From Tubiluchus corallicola (lineage: Eukaryota > Priapulida > Priapulimorpha > Priapulimorphida > Tubiluchidae): a DNA stretch of 42,500 bases. How positions within the stretch are numbered: position 1 is the stretch's first letter; every line of letters begins with the position of its first letter. The DNA lies in contig JAQGDQ010001310.1 of NCBI GenBank assembly GCA_030141605.1, forward strand, positions 1-42,500, in the 5' to 3' direction. Positions 33,901 through 42,500 of this stretch are shown piece after piece. The position numbers and the translations under genes were made by a program. Under the pieces are notes generated by a model. The model was given only the letters and a program-made list of their open reading frames with translations, was not told the DNA's origin and did no database searches.

Positions 33901-36854
33901 GCCTGCATTAGGCCTCTAACGCGTTTAGAGACAAAGTTTAACCAGCTTTGTGCTTTTATACATGATAATAAAAAGTTGAAATTTAAGGGTTGAAAGTCAG
34001 TTCTAACTGTGTCAGTAAAATTAAGATTTCCTTTTTGTCAAGTTTAAATTATAAAAAAATCCGCTTACCTGGTCACACGCAAGGCCGGGACAGGCACCGC
34101 CTCCTGCTCTAATGGACAACTCGCCATAACGTAGTGCCGGCCCCGACCCTCAATGACATTGCCCTGCCCTCCACAGAAATTGAAGTTTGGGCACCTTCGC
34201 CTAAAAGAGACAAAAATAATTTTCAATTTTCTACAAAACGTACTTTCATTTTGTCAAACTTCAAAAAAAAACAACAACAGCAAAAAAGACTACAAAACTT
34301 CCAGTTTAATAACTTTATGGATAAACAAATTTAATAAAACTACATGAGAAATTTCTTAGAACTAATTTACTCCTATTTGCTGGTATAGAATCGGGATTGC
34401 GTATCCCAATTTTTCCACAGCTCTTTTACAAAAGCAATAAACGATATTGAATCAAACTATTCTCAAAAAAAATCTCTGAAAAATCTGCATGTTTAAGAAG
34501 TTAATAAAACTACATGAGAAATTGTTGGATTTAAATGACTCCTATTTGCTGGCAATTTGTTAAGCACGTGTTTGAAGAACTGATCAATCCTCTTAACGCA
34601 CAAGTTCAACTCTGGTAGGTTTATTATAAACATTGGCACACAAGCTGAAATATTGGACATCTCCAAATGGAAAGAAAACTAAATGAAATATCAATTTTCT
34701 AGTGTAGAAAGCACAAATTTGCACATCTAACTGAAAAGAAACAGCAAATATTTTGTTGCTATGTGTTCGTTTCCCACCCTGGAGGTCGCGGGTTCTGTAA
34801 CGTCTTGGCAACATTTGTAACTTTGTTAGAAACTTTATAGAACAGTTAACATAAATCTTTCTTGCTTATTAATCTGCTTATTCACAAAGACTGCTGCCAT
34901 GATAAGTCTAGAGGATGTAACGCCTCGTGGCTTGGCTTGCCGGCTAAAAACAGTGAGAGGAAACCTTAGTGAGCACAAACATTAAAAATATAAACCATAG
35001 ATAAGAACACGTCACAGGTTCAATTCCTGACACGTAAGAGTAAAGTTTTAATTACCGCTCGTTCTGCCAAGCGGGTTCTATCAAGACTACTTTGAAAATA
35101 AGCTGTTATCATTGTACTATTAGTGTCCTAAACATTATTAAGGACAATTATAAATATTATTATTTATATAGCCATAGATTATTCATGTCTAAAACGTTTT
35201 AACCAAAAATAGATTAAATCATATTCAAGTTACCCATGACTTCTTGGACAAAAATTGCTAAGTTGGTAGGTCAGTTGTTCAGTTACGGTTCACAACTACT
35301 CGAGTAAATCTTGTGCTCAATTAAGAAACAGCAGAATTTAGCAAACCGTCTCTTACAGCAGCTAAATGAACTACTGCAACCAACATAGTAAAAGACTTGC
35401 TATGACGGTAGAAAACCACAATTATTATGAATGTTGATACACATTAAACTCCAGAAGACAAGAAAGTAAATAGCTGGAACTCAGTCTGGTTTTGAAACAG
35501 AGACATTTGAATTACAAAAACAATTTCATAACCACTAGGTCATCATGTTTCCTGATGACTATGACATTCGCTTTTCCTTCTTCCTTCCATGCCTCTCTCT
35601 CTCCCATCTCTCTCTCTCTCTCTCTCTCTCCCCCATCTCTCTCTCTAAATGATTACCATTACCATCACCAACATCATCACCATCACTACCATCATCATCA
35701 TCACCATCACCACCATCACCATCATCACCACCATCATTCATCATCAGCATCATTATCACCATCGTCATCATCATTCTTATCATTAGCATTATACTACGAT
35801 ACAAAAAATAGTGATGTAACTTTAAATGATTCTTGATGTCATTTGCTATAATCATTTTTCCTTTTGGTACAATAATTAACTATCGAAAAATCAGTAATAT
35901 CTCGGATGGAATGAAATGTCCAGAGACAACGTTCCAGTTCGTGTCGATTAAGACGATATGAAAACTCCATGAAATGATTGTAATAAGTTAGCTGTTAACA
36001 AGCTAGCTTTGCTTCACAAAGACTAAACGGTAAAGTTTTGTGTAAAGTAAACAAAAACGAAAACTATAGCCACGAGGGGGCAAAATGAACGGTTCTACTA
36101 CTGAAAAAGCTAATTTGTAATTATAATCGTGTCTACTTACACTGGCTTTGGCTTGCTCTGGCGTTCTTCCAGGGGTGGCCGAGCCACCACCCCTGCCTGG
36201 AGCTCGCGTCGTCGCTGCTCCTCGTAGCGCCACGCACAGGCAGACGTGGACCTGTGCGTGGCGTACCGGGGATCGACGTTCCCCCGCCCCCCGCACTGGG
36301 TGAACCAATGACATCTGAAAAAAGAAGAAAAACGTCATTTCATTTTACTAGTTTAACAGTAAAAGTAAACAACAGCGGTTAATACAAGACAGTAATATTA
36401 TAAGAGAATACACATATATAAAGTCTATGATAAAATAAATAAGTTATTAAGTTGTTGTGTAAACTAAGGGTATGTAGTAAATTTGATTTGACTCTTTTAT
36501 CACTATAATAACGCAAACTATTTTATATTGTTTAAAGTTTTGTTGCAAGAAAAACGATGTTCTGTTTACTGGCAGCAAAGTCTTCAGATTATTGAGAATT
36601 TAGAAATTTTAATGATTGCAAACACAACAGACGTGGGGCTGGTTTGTTAACTTAAAATGTTTCGAAAATAAATTGTAAGATGATCCTGTAAAAAGTTCTA
36701 TAAATAAAGAATAATCTCACACCACACGAGATTTGTTAACAGCAGAAAAAAATTTCTGTTTGTTTGGACAACGGTACATATGCAGAAAATAAAAAAGTAG
36801 ATGGAAAGGTTTTCTGGCTAAAAAGCAAAATTTCTTTACTTACCGCTTAGGCAT
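30972..36854 (-). CDS. Two-finger C2HC (MYT1/NZF-like) protein, five coding exons
   Basis: Coding exons on the minus strand: 36854-36844 (MPKR and two bases), 36314-36141, 34200-34069, 33454-33346 and 31382-30972 (TAA). All four introns are GT-AG. Phases agree throughout (2, 2, 2, 0), giving 837 coding bases and 278 residues. Exons 2 and 3 each hold a finger, C5-x5-C11-x12-H24-x5-C30 and C65-x5-C71-x12-H84-x5-C90, both with CGG-x-GNV. MYT1-type fingers are C-x4-C-x12-H-x5-C with G-x-GHV and HRS...C, so these look like a variant with one extra residue and Asn for the first His. Exon 4 is Arg/Pro-rich. Exon 5 has Ser/Asp/Glu stretches, a basic RPRRRSRS (216-223), an acidic charged helix (225-244) and a Trp-rich end (RWRWEA, QPWFSD). 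A nuclear DNA- or chromatin-binding role is inferred. I recognise no named orthologue. Confidence 0.75.
31383..33345 (-). other. Intron 4 of the C2HC-finger gene
   Basis: Bounded by GTAGGATAG (donor, minus strand) and TTTTTATTTTTAG (acceptor). It contains a diverged internal duplication (31545-31700 and 31735-31870, sharing TTCAAATTATGG, AAAAC/GCTTTTGC and CAGA-GGCAGCA blocks), the dispersed repeat copy at 32780-33130, and the 39-base segment shared with 15768-15806. No gene was seen inside; the 63-68 codon frames are not convincing. Confidence 0.6.
32780..33130 (+). repeat. Dispersed repeat family, copy 3
   Basis: Same family as 23281-23700, same orientation: TGCTGTATAAAA, TTTAGATAACATTGGGTAAA, TTGTCAATAAGATCAATAAT, AGTGGTGCACACTGGGAAGG, AACATTTTAAATTATTTAGA. 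Confidence 0.55.
34796..35016. mobile_element. Solo LTR inserted in the right arm only
   Basis: A 221-bp segment starts TGTAACGTCTTGG and ends ACGTCACA (inverted ends TGTAACGT/ACGTCACA, one mismatch). It is flanked by identical GGTTC copies (34791-34795 and 35017-35021). The left arm has the uninterrupted site, with one GGTTC (GAACC at 18129-18133 on the plus strand). It therefore inserted after the arms duplicated, and inside the tRNA-like relic. Confidence 0.85.
35595..35795. repeat. Right-arm microsatellites of intron 2
   Basis: A (TC)n tract and a CATCAC/CATCATCAC tract correspond to 17337-17560 in reverse complement. Confidence 0.9.
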
Positions 36855-36892
36855 GATGAAAAAAGAATCTCGTGATCGTCGTGACTGTTAAT
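36844..36892 (-). other. Exon 1 with start codon
   Basis: 49 bp between TTATTTCAG and GTAAGT. The start ATG is at 36854-36852 and only 11 coding bases follow. Upstream of the ATG, 38 bases of 5' UTR differ strongly from the left-arm copy, whereas both flanking introns are nearly identical. Confidence 0.65.
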
Positions 36893-37081
36893 CTGAAATA
36901 AGCAAAAAAAATGAAGTGTTATTTACGGCTCGGTCAGCTAAAACCATTTTATTACTGCACAGGATCTAGAGTTCGAATCACACGAGTTTCATGACGATCC
37001 GATCATTTGTGGACGAACAGACACACGGACAGTAGGGTCATTTAAAATTTAAAAATTCAACAAGAAAATAGTCAAACTTAC

Positions 37082-37110
37082 CAATTTAATAATGCAGCTA
37101 AATATCGTAT
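37082..37110 (-). other. Putative 5' non-coding exon
   Basis: 29 bp between ATGTTTTTCAG and GTAAGTTTGAC on the minus strand. The left-arm counterpart (about 15971-16004) keeps the donor but has CAA in place of the acceptor CAG, and the exon itself is poorly conserved. A second acceptor/donor pair encloses 15 bp at 37278-37292. Confidence 0.45.
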
Positions 37111-37565
37111 CTGAAAAACATAACAACTTTTAATTGCATGCAATAAACGTTAACTTTCTTATAATTTTATGGCAACTCTAATGTTAATATACAGGGTCAA
37201 AATAAGTAATAACGAATATTAAGGCTTGATGATGAAAGCTTGATAAACAAATAAACACTAGTAGTTAGCAATCTTACAATGGAATGCTTAATCTGAAAAA
37301 AATGTACACCAATATAATATCATAGTAGCATGGTGGTGGCAGTAGCAGTAAATGTAGTACAAAATTTACATTTAAACGTGTGTACTTAATTACTATCTTG
37401 GTAATTTAAAATTTCAAAGAAAGACAAAGTTTGGACCTGAAAAAAATGACATTTTTTATTACGTGCATTAAAAGTTAACTTTCTCATAATATTATAGCAG
37501 CTCCGATGTGAATCTACAGTCCTCATAATATTACAGCAGCTCTAATGTGAATCTACAGTCCTGCA
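37111..37565 (-). repeat. Duplicated 5' intron/acceptor module
   Basis: On the minus strand, CTGTATATTAACATTAGAG, then AAGAAAGTTAACGTTTATTGC, then TTTTTCAG (37111-37195) recurs as CTGTAGATTCACATCGGAG, GAGAAAGTTAACTTTTAATGC, TTTTTTTCAG (37440-37525). A third partial copy ends near 37563. So an intron end with its acceptor has been copied in tandem in front of the gene. Confidence 0.65.
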
Positions 37566-38400
37566 TTTAGCAAGCTGTCTGCCAGTATTCAAAGTCAGTG
37601 GATACTTTAATGAACAACCTTGTGGCTGGTCAGAATGCGTACCCATGATTCCTCAAAAGGCACACATTTATAGGCAAGTGTACAACGAGTCATTATTCAT
37701 TAATCATTCAGTAGTCACTATTCATTTATTAACCGGGCTTTATGTTGCTTAACTTCGTCTGCGGAAATTTTCGTTTTTTTGGCAGACGTGTCACTGATAA
37801 CGAAAAATACAAACACATCAAGTACTACTTAATTTTATTACAAAAATCAGCACTTATCTTAAACAGCCATTTGAGAGTTCAATTATAAACGCGTAATTTA
37901 AATTTGAACAGCAACATTTTTAACTGTGCTGTTTTTTCTACAGCATGAAGATTGGCTTCTTTATGACACTGAAAATTTATTTACCAGACTCAGTATGAAG
38001 CCAGCTGATAAAGCCATTTTTGCTTCACAGGGTGGATGTAAAAATTTTAATAAAAAATCGTCAATCCGTAGATTTATAACTAATTGTTAAGACAGTCAAA
38101 CAATAGAAATAGAATCATTTTTATTTCGCACACGTGGACAAACACGCTTCCATGTTATTTGATCAGAGCATTTCAGCTTGTTAGAATATTTCTACTACGC
38201 CGTTTCTTTTGCGACACCCTGTACAAACGTTTCTGGGTCACTGGCTGTCGAATTTTTACTCATTTTTATTCCTAAGCGTTTTCATGTAAAGAAGTTGAAG
38301 TGTGGTGAGAAAGGTCAAAGCAAACAGAGTCAAATATACAGAAATACCGAACTAATTATAAAGGACAAAAACTGGCCGAAATGCTACAACAACAGCAATA
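37566..38400. other. Probable 5' flank of the minus-strand gene
   Basis: The promoter should lie here or further up, but no TATA box, initiator or clear CpG-rich block stands out. Open frames at 38084-38275 and 38178-38444 have no recognised domain. Confidence 0.3.
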
Positions 38401-38690
38401 AAATTTGCGATTCAGATGCGCCAAGCAAAATCATAAACTCTTGAACTCTAAACGTCTACTGCTCATGCGCAGGAAAAACAGTTGTTTACATGTCAAAAAT
38501 TTGCGATTCAGATGCGCCAAGCAAAATCAAACTCTTGAACTCTAAACGTCTACTGCTCATGCGCAGGAAAAACAGTTGTTTACATGTCAAAAATTTGCGA
38601 TTCAGATGCGTCAAGCAAAATCAAACTCTTGAACTCTAAACGTCTACTGCTCATGCGCAGGAAAAACAATTGTTTACATTTGAACATTTT
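38401..38690. repeat. 94-96-bp tandem repeat, 3 copies
   Basis: AAATTTGCGATTCAGATGCG starts at 38401, 38497 and 38591. Each unit also has CTGCTCATGCGCAGGAAAAA. The later copies lack the ATA of the first copy's AAAATCATAAAC. Confidence 0.92.
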
Positions 38691-39051
38691 TAAAGAAAAT
38701 TAAAACAGCAAAAAGTACTAAATTGTTAGCAAATTTTCTTATCTTAAACGTGTATAACAAGGAAATAAATTAATGCCTGTCTTAGCACTGCAGTTATTTC
38801 TATTGCAAACTGAATTAACGCAGATTTGTCTAGCTAGTGTTAGTTTAAATTTGCCACAATTGGATCAAAAGTAAAAAAAGGTAATCTTTATTATTGAATA
38901 AACACACTGATGTTCAGCATAAGGGAAATAACAGTATAACATGCGAAGAAAAATTATAAAATTCGTAATAGTTTAAGTGGGTTAAAAATGGAACAAATTG
39001 TAGGCCTATTCATTTATTTTTTTTCGAAAATCATCCTTAAACTTTACATGC
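38691..39051. other. Gene-free stretch
   Basis: AT-rich; nothing recognised. Confidence 0.4.
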
Positions 39052-39345
39052 AGTAGAGATGGGCGGATAGCTGATTTGCAGTCATGCGGATGCGGTGCCC
39101 GCATTGATATGCGAAAATGCGGATTAAGGATAGCGTATTATTTACAGATATGCGGATTTTTAAAGTCAAAAATTTGGGATTTTACGCGAAATTTCAGCGC
39201 GCAAAAACCTCGCATGGGAAATTTCCGACGCAAAACATTCCTTACAATTACAAATATTATAGTTTTTTGCTCGAACATTTTATGGTTTGTGGTGGGTGTG
39301 TTGGGGTGGTATAGTAACGTGCTGTGAGTAGTCACTGTAGACACG
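39052..39345 (+). mobile_element. Possible hAT-like relic
   Basis: GTAGAGATGGGCGGATAGC followed by GCGGATGCGGTGCCCGCAT resembles the GC-rich start of several invertebrate hAT elements. The 83-codon frame (39076-39327) reads through it but shows no transposase motif. No second end was found. Confidence 0.25.
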
Positions 39346-39374
39346 TGTTTAAACTTAGACACTACTTAGATGTT

Positions 39375-40101
39375 CCAACACTCAAATTAGTATACTATGG
39401 TCTAGTATTCCCTTATTTAGAATATGGAATACTTACATGGGGATCTGCCAAAAAAAACTACAATGCAAAATCTTACAGTTTATCAAAATAAAATCGTTAA
39501 AGCTAATTGCTTTGCTGGTCTCAGAGAACATTCAATTCCCTACTATAGGTTTTACACGTCAAATGTAGACACAGGAAAGTTCAAATGTGACTTAGGTAAG
39601 TCAAATGTAGACATAGGAATTTCGATTGTGTTTTGGTAACTCAAATGTGACTTAGGTAAGTCAAATGTAGATGCATTACTTTGAATAAATCGGTAATTAA
39701 TTTATTCAAGTGCAAATTACAAAAAGATAATACCAAATTAAAATAATATTTTAGTATAATCATATAATAACCTATATGATCATTTGACAATTTTAAAAAT
39801 AACAGATATATGTAAGCTAGAATTGGCCAAATTTGTTTTTAAATTTAAAAATAATATGCTGCCCCAACTGTTTAACGGATACATGAGCGAACCTTCTGCT
39901 TTACACAAATATCAAACTCGTTTTGCCTCAAATAACAGAACGAGTGCAGTAAGATATAATAGAAACAAAGACCTGTACTCTCTGAAATATCAAGGCCCCC
40001 ATATCTGGAACTCCATTCCCCAAGAAATTAAAAACAAATCAATTTATTTTCTTATCAGTAAATATAAAGAAAAATTAATATCTCAGCATTCATCTTTGTA
40101 G
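39375..40101 (+). pseudogene. Reverse transcriptase C-terminus, broken
   Basis: The first block reads YYGLVFPYLEYGILTWGSA, a standard RT thumb-region pattern, and stops near 39487. A frameshift near 39470 leads to VYQNKIVKANCFAGL...HSIPYYRF (to about 39550). Then about 230 bases with short TCAAATGTAGACATAGGAA-type repeats interrupt the gene. The frame resumes at 39784 (LTILKITDICKLELAKFVFK) and runs intact to the stop at 40101, through YQTRFAS, KYQGPHIWNSIPQEIK and ISKYKEKLIS, the usual C-terminal signature of these LINEs. Not functional. Confidence 0.75.
39551..39780. repeat. AT-rich insertion in the LINE RT
   Basis: Separates PYYRF from LTILKI, which are nearly adjacent in related proteins. 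It contains TCAAATGTGACTTAGGTAAG twice (39573, 39641) and TCAAATGTAGA-type words four times. No clear target duplication was found, so it may be a local expansion instead of a transposon. Confidence 0.5.
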
Positions 40102-40806
40102 ATCTATGATATGCTAAAAGTAGTGTAAATTTCTGCTAAACTAACTATGATTTAAATAACTACAATTTTCCTTACTTCCATTTAGGTTGAAATCCTTGTA
40201 GTTGAGCTAAATCTGTTATTTCTAATAAGTTTTTCTATTATGTGTAAATTAAATTCACTACTAATCTCAACTGATGCTACGGCCACTACTAAATACTATA
40301 TAAATTAAATACTAATAAGCAATTCACTGTGAATTCGGTTATTACAATGCTACATTTATATATATATATATATACAGATAATTTGCGTCACGCTATACAA
40401 ATTCTTCAGTAAGCATTGCAGCTTAACTGTATGTTATGGAGGTAAGGTACACCTTTTGTATATCTTTAGACTTTAATATTATGCGATAATGAACGCTAAT
40501 CCTAAAGAATTTTAAGATACTTTTCTTTCAACTCTTTTTTCTCATAACTAAACAAACATGTTTATCCACTTTTGCTAGCTACAAGCAGAAAATTATTTTT
40601 TTTTCTTCTTTTGGCTCTAGGTCCTCATAATATTAATTTTAAATATGTAATAGTCTCTTCTTTCCCATTATTGAGCATTATTTTATTATAAACTAACACA
40701 TTCGTGTAACGTTCAATTTTCTTTCGTCTTAAATGCAAAATCTGATAATTTTTAATTACCTGGTACATGCACATTAACTAATTAATTATATTAGTAACAA
40801 TTCTGA

Positions 40807-40852
40807 GAGGGTGGCTGACCTCGATAACTTATAGTTCTTTCGCCACCCTTTC
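40807..40852 (+). other. 3' UTR stem-loop of the LINE
   Basis: GAGGGTGGC and GCCACCCTTTC form a 7-bp perfect stem around a ~30-base loop, about 110 bases before the repeat tail. Confidence 0.6.
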
Positions 40853-41169
40853 ACCACTAATCAATAATTACTTTTGCACTTTGTAATATTATAGTATGTT
40901 GTACAGATTTATAAATCTCTTAGTTGTGTATCTCGCTATTTTAAAAATGGTGATAAACTAATAAACTTACTTACTTACTTACTTACTTAGGAAACTTTTG
41001 CTCTTCAACTGGGTTAATTTCTATCAAACAAAATCGTTTGAAATAAATTCCGATGGTTTGGGAATGTTACACGTGGGACGAAATGTAAAAAAAAATTATG
41101 TTTAAAGTCGCCGGGTTTCGTTTAATAAATACCCAATAGGGCGCTACAAATTTGTGCCACGTAGTCGCC

Positions 41170-41917
41170 AGGGGCGGAACTAGGGGGAGCGAGGGGGCGC
41201 TCCAAAAAAGTACTTTGCGCCCCACCTGCAAAATCGGACAAATAATTTTTTTGCAGTGAAAATTGCAGTTCGCATGTAATCATTTTCAATATGAATTAGA
41301 ATTAGGTAAAAAAATGTTTGGTAGCTTCAGTGTGCGTGCAGACAAAACTCAGTGTGCATAGAGGTGCCTATCACAGTGTAGGCCTACGGGGACCACATAG
41401 AGGTGCCTATCAGAGTGTAGGCCTACGGGGACCACATAGAGGTGCCTATCACAGTGTAGGCCTACGGGGACCACATAGAGGTGCCTATCACAGTGTAGGC
41501 CTACAGGGACCACACACAGTCACAGGCTCTACACACAGACCAACAGGTCTGTGTGCACAGCTATAAGATGCTGGTGTAGCAGCGGTACCGTGCCGAAATT
41601 TGAGACTTTTTGAAAACTTTAGACTTTTTTGTCCAAGAAAGTATCGTTCCACATTTCATTTTGAAATTTCCTGCGTATTATTTTCTTAAAACTTGTGTGT
41701 GATAAATTTGTGTAAATAACAATTTAGTTAGAGGCACATTAATAACGTTAGGTTAACTGAGAGTTAATTTTCTCATTATTGCTCTGTCCGCTATGCCGTC
41801 CTACACACATGCTAATTATAGGCCTGCATGCAGTATAAAAGGGGTTAAAATGGGCTTAACCATTATTTAACCACTTCGGATACCTCGTCCTCCCAGAAAA
41901 TTTTTGCGCCTCTGGAC
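41170..41917. mobile_element. Non-autonomous hAT-like element
   Basis: Starts CAGGGGCGGAACTAGGGG and, near the other end, has GCGCCTCTG (inverted match to CAGGGGCG with one change). TAGTCGC lies just before the start (41163-41169) and again just after the end (about 41918-41924), consistent with an ~8-bp target duplication, though 2-3 bases (GAC) sit between CTCTG and the repeat. No transposase is present. Confidence 0.45.
41361..41516. repeat. 39-bp tandem repeat, 4 copies
   Basis: GAGGTGCCTATCACAGTGTA then GGCCTACGGGGACCACATA starts at 41361, 41400, 41439 and 41478. The 39-bp period gives a 13-residue repeat in an 82-codon frame (41318-41566), which I read as incidental. It lies within the hAT-like element. 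Confidence 0.92.
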
Positions 41918-41924
41918 TAGTCGC

Positions 41925-42404
41925 TTGTGTCCGCCATGTTGGAAGTTTTAAAACTCACAAATTTGTATGAATACAATATCAACCAGCAAAAATACTTACA
42001 CACGCGTCATCTAAACAACATTATTCAAGCAAAAAGCACAAACAACAATAACTATTCACAGTTAAATTATTCACTATTCAGTAAAATAATAAAATTAACG
42101 CCTCACACTACACAGAAAGGAATGTCCGATGATACTTACAGTCGCTCAAACAAAAAAGGAGACTGTACCTCGCTTGTCACGGGCTTTTATAGCTGCGTGG
42201 CTTCGGACTGATCCATTCTAAGAAACAAAACTTGCGTCGTTACCTGTAATAGTTCCTCTTCCCTGTAACAGACTTGCGGGTCTGCTTGTACAATCAGCGT
42301 TGTTTGTAGTAGGTTTAGCTGAACACGTTTAGTTCAATGCAAAACCATTAACAACTGTATGTGAGTCGAAAATGAGTTCACTTGTTAACCATAGGAAGTG
42401 AATT
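41925..42404. other. Unassigned stretch with a 94-codon frame
   Basis: The plus-strand frame 41927-42211 is Asn/Lys/Ser-rich, ends at TGA and shows no known domain. It could be an exon or chance; nothing nearby decides it. Confidence 0.3.
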
Positions 42405-42500
42405 CTCTCTTTCCCACTTTCTCTCTCTCCCTCCCCTTCTCTCTCACTCATTCTCTCTCCCACCCACCCTCTCTCTCTCTCTCTCTCTCTCCTCTCTCTG
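42405..42500. repeat. CT-rich microsatellite at window end
   Basis: TCTC and CCTCTC runs continue to the window edge. Confidence 0.85.

Larger units (their letters stand above)
33346..37230 (-). repeat. Right arm of the large inverted duplication
   Basis: The reverse complement of 15856-19506, extended by the solo LTR at 34796-35016 and a partial local duplication (ATAAAACTACATGAGAAATT at about 34334 and 34505). It carries exons 1-4 of the intact gene; exon 5 lies outside the arm, in the spacer. The inner boundary falls at the end of exon 4, since intron 4 has no counterpart after 19506. Confidence 0.9.
39370..40990 (+). mobile_element. LINE 3' end (CR1/L2/jockey-like)
   Basis: A 5'-truncated non-LTR element: the C-terminal part of the reverse transcriptase ORF (39375-40101), an AT-rich 3' UTR with a GGGTGGC...GCCACCC stem (40807-40852), and a 3' tail AATAAACTTACTTACTT made of (ACTT)n (about 40962-40989). 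A terminal hairpin plus short tandem tail is typical of CR1/L2-like elements. Confidence 0.75.

Overview
This is a eukaryotic, almost certainly metazoan invertebrate, AT-rich genomic segment. The evidence is GT-AG introns of 0.5-2 kb, relics of BEL/Pao and other LTR elements, a CR1/L2-like LINE tail, hAT-like termini, abundant minisatellites, and a gene with zinc fingers resembling the metazoan MYT1 (C2HC/NZF) type. The species cannot be named from sequence alone, and there are no bacterial-style operons.

Layout. 1-1544: a complete 1.5 kb foldback palindrome with inverted 66-bp repeats, abutting a BEL/Pao pol 3' fragment and its probable LTR (1552-2261). 2.3-6.2 kb: mostly gene-free, with a 290-bp TC tract and a solo LTR (4420-4668) with 5-bp target duplications. 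6.2-15.5 kb: a nearly continuous run of about ten unrelated minisatellite arrays (60, 73, ~80, 65, ~75, 66, 178, 93, 29 and 57 bp units), with a broken copy of the gene's last exon at 10.05-10.54 kb. 15.86-19.5 kb and 33.35-37.23 kb: two arms of a large inverted duplication, each carrying the 5' part of the same multi-exon gene. The spacer (19.5-33.3 kb) holds a 25-copy 89-bp array, further exon relics, a second smaller inverted repeat around a 21-copy 49-bp array, and the last exon of the right-hand gene. 38.4-42.5 kb: a small array, a LINE 3' end, a hAT-like non-autonomous element and a CT-rich end.

The one gene I consider real is on the minus strand. It has five coding exons between 36854 and 30972 and a predicted 278-aa protein. 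Two exons each encode a C-x5-C-x12-H-x5-C finger, close to the MYT1 pattern C-x4-C-x12-H-x5-C. A basic region, an acidic/charged helix and a Trp-rich C-terminus follow. Its plus-strand partner in the left arm keeps both finger exons but is truncated and damaged. Between the two copies the introns are about 96% identical, while several exons, including non-coding ones and synonymous sites, are far more divergent. This reversed pattern is the most unusual signal in the window.

About a quarter of the window (roughly 11.5 kb by adding the spans) is tandem repeat. All identities quoted were counted by hand and are approximate.
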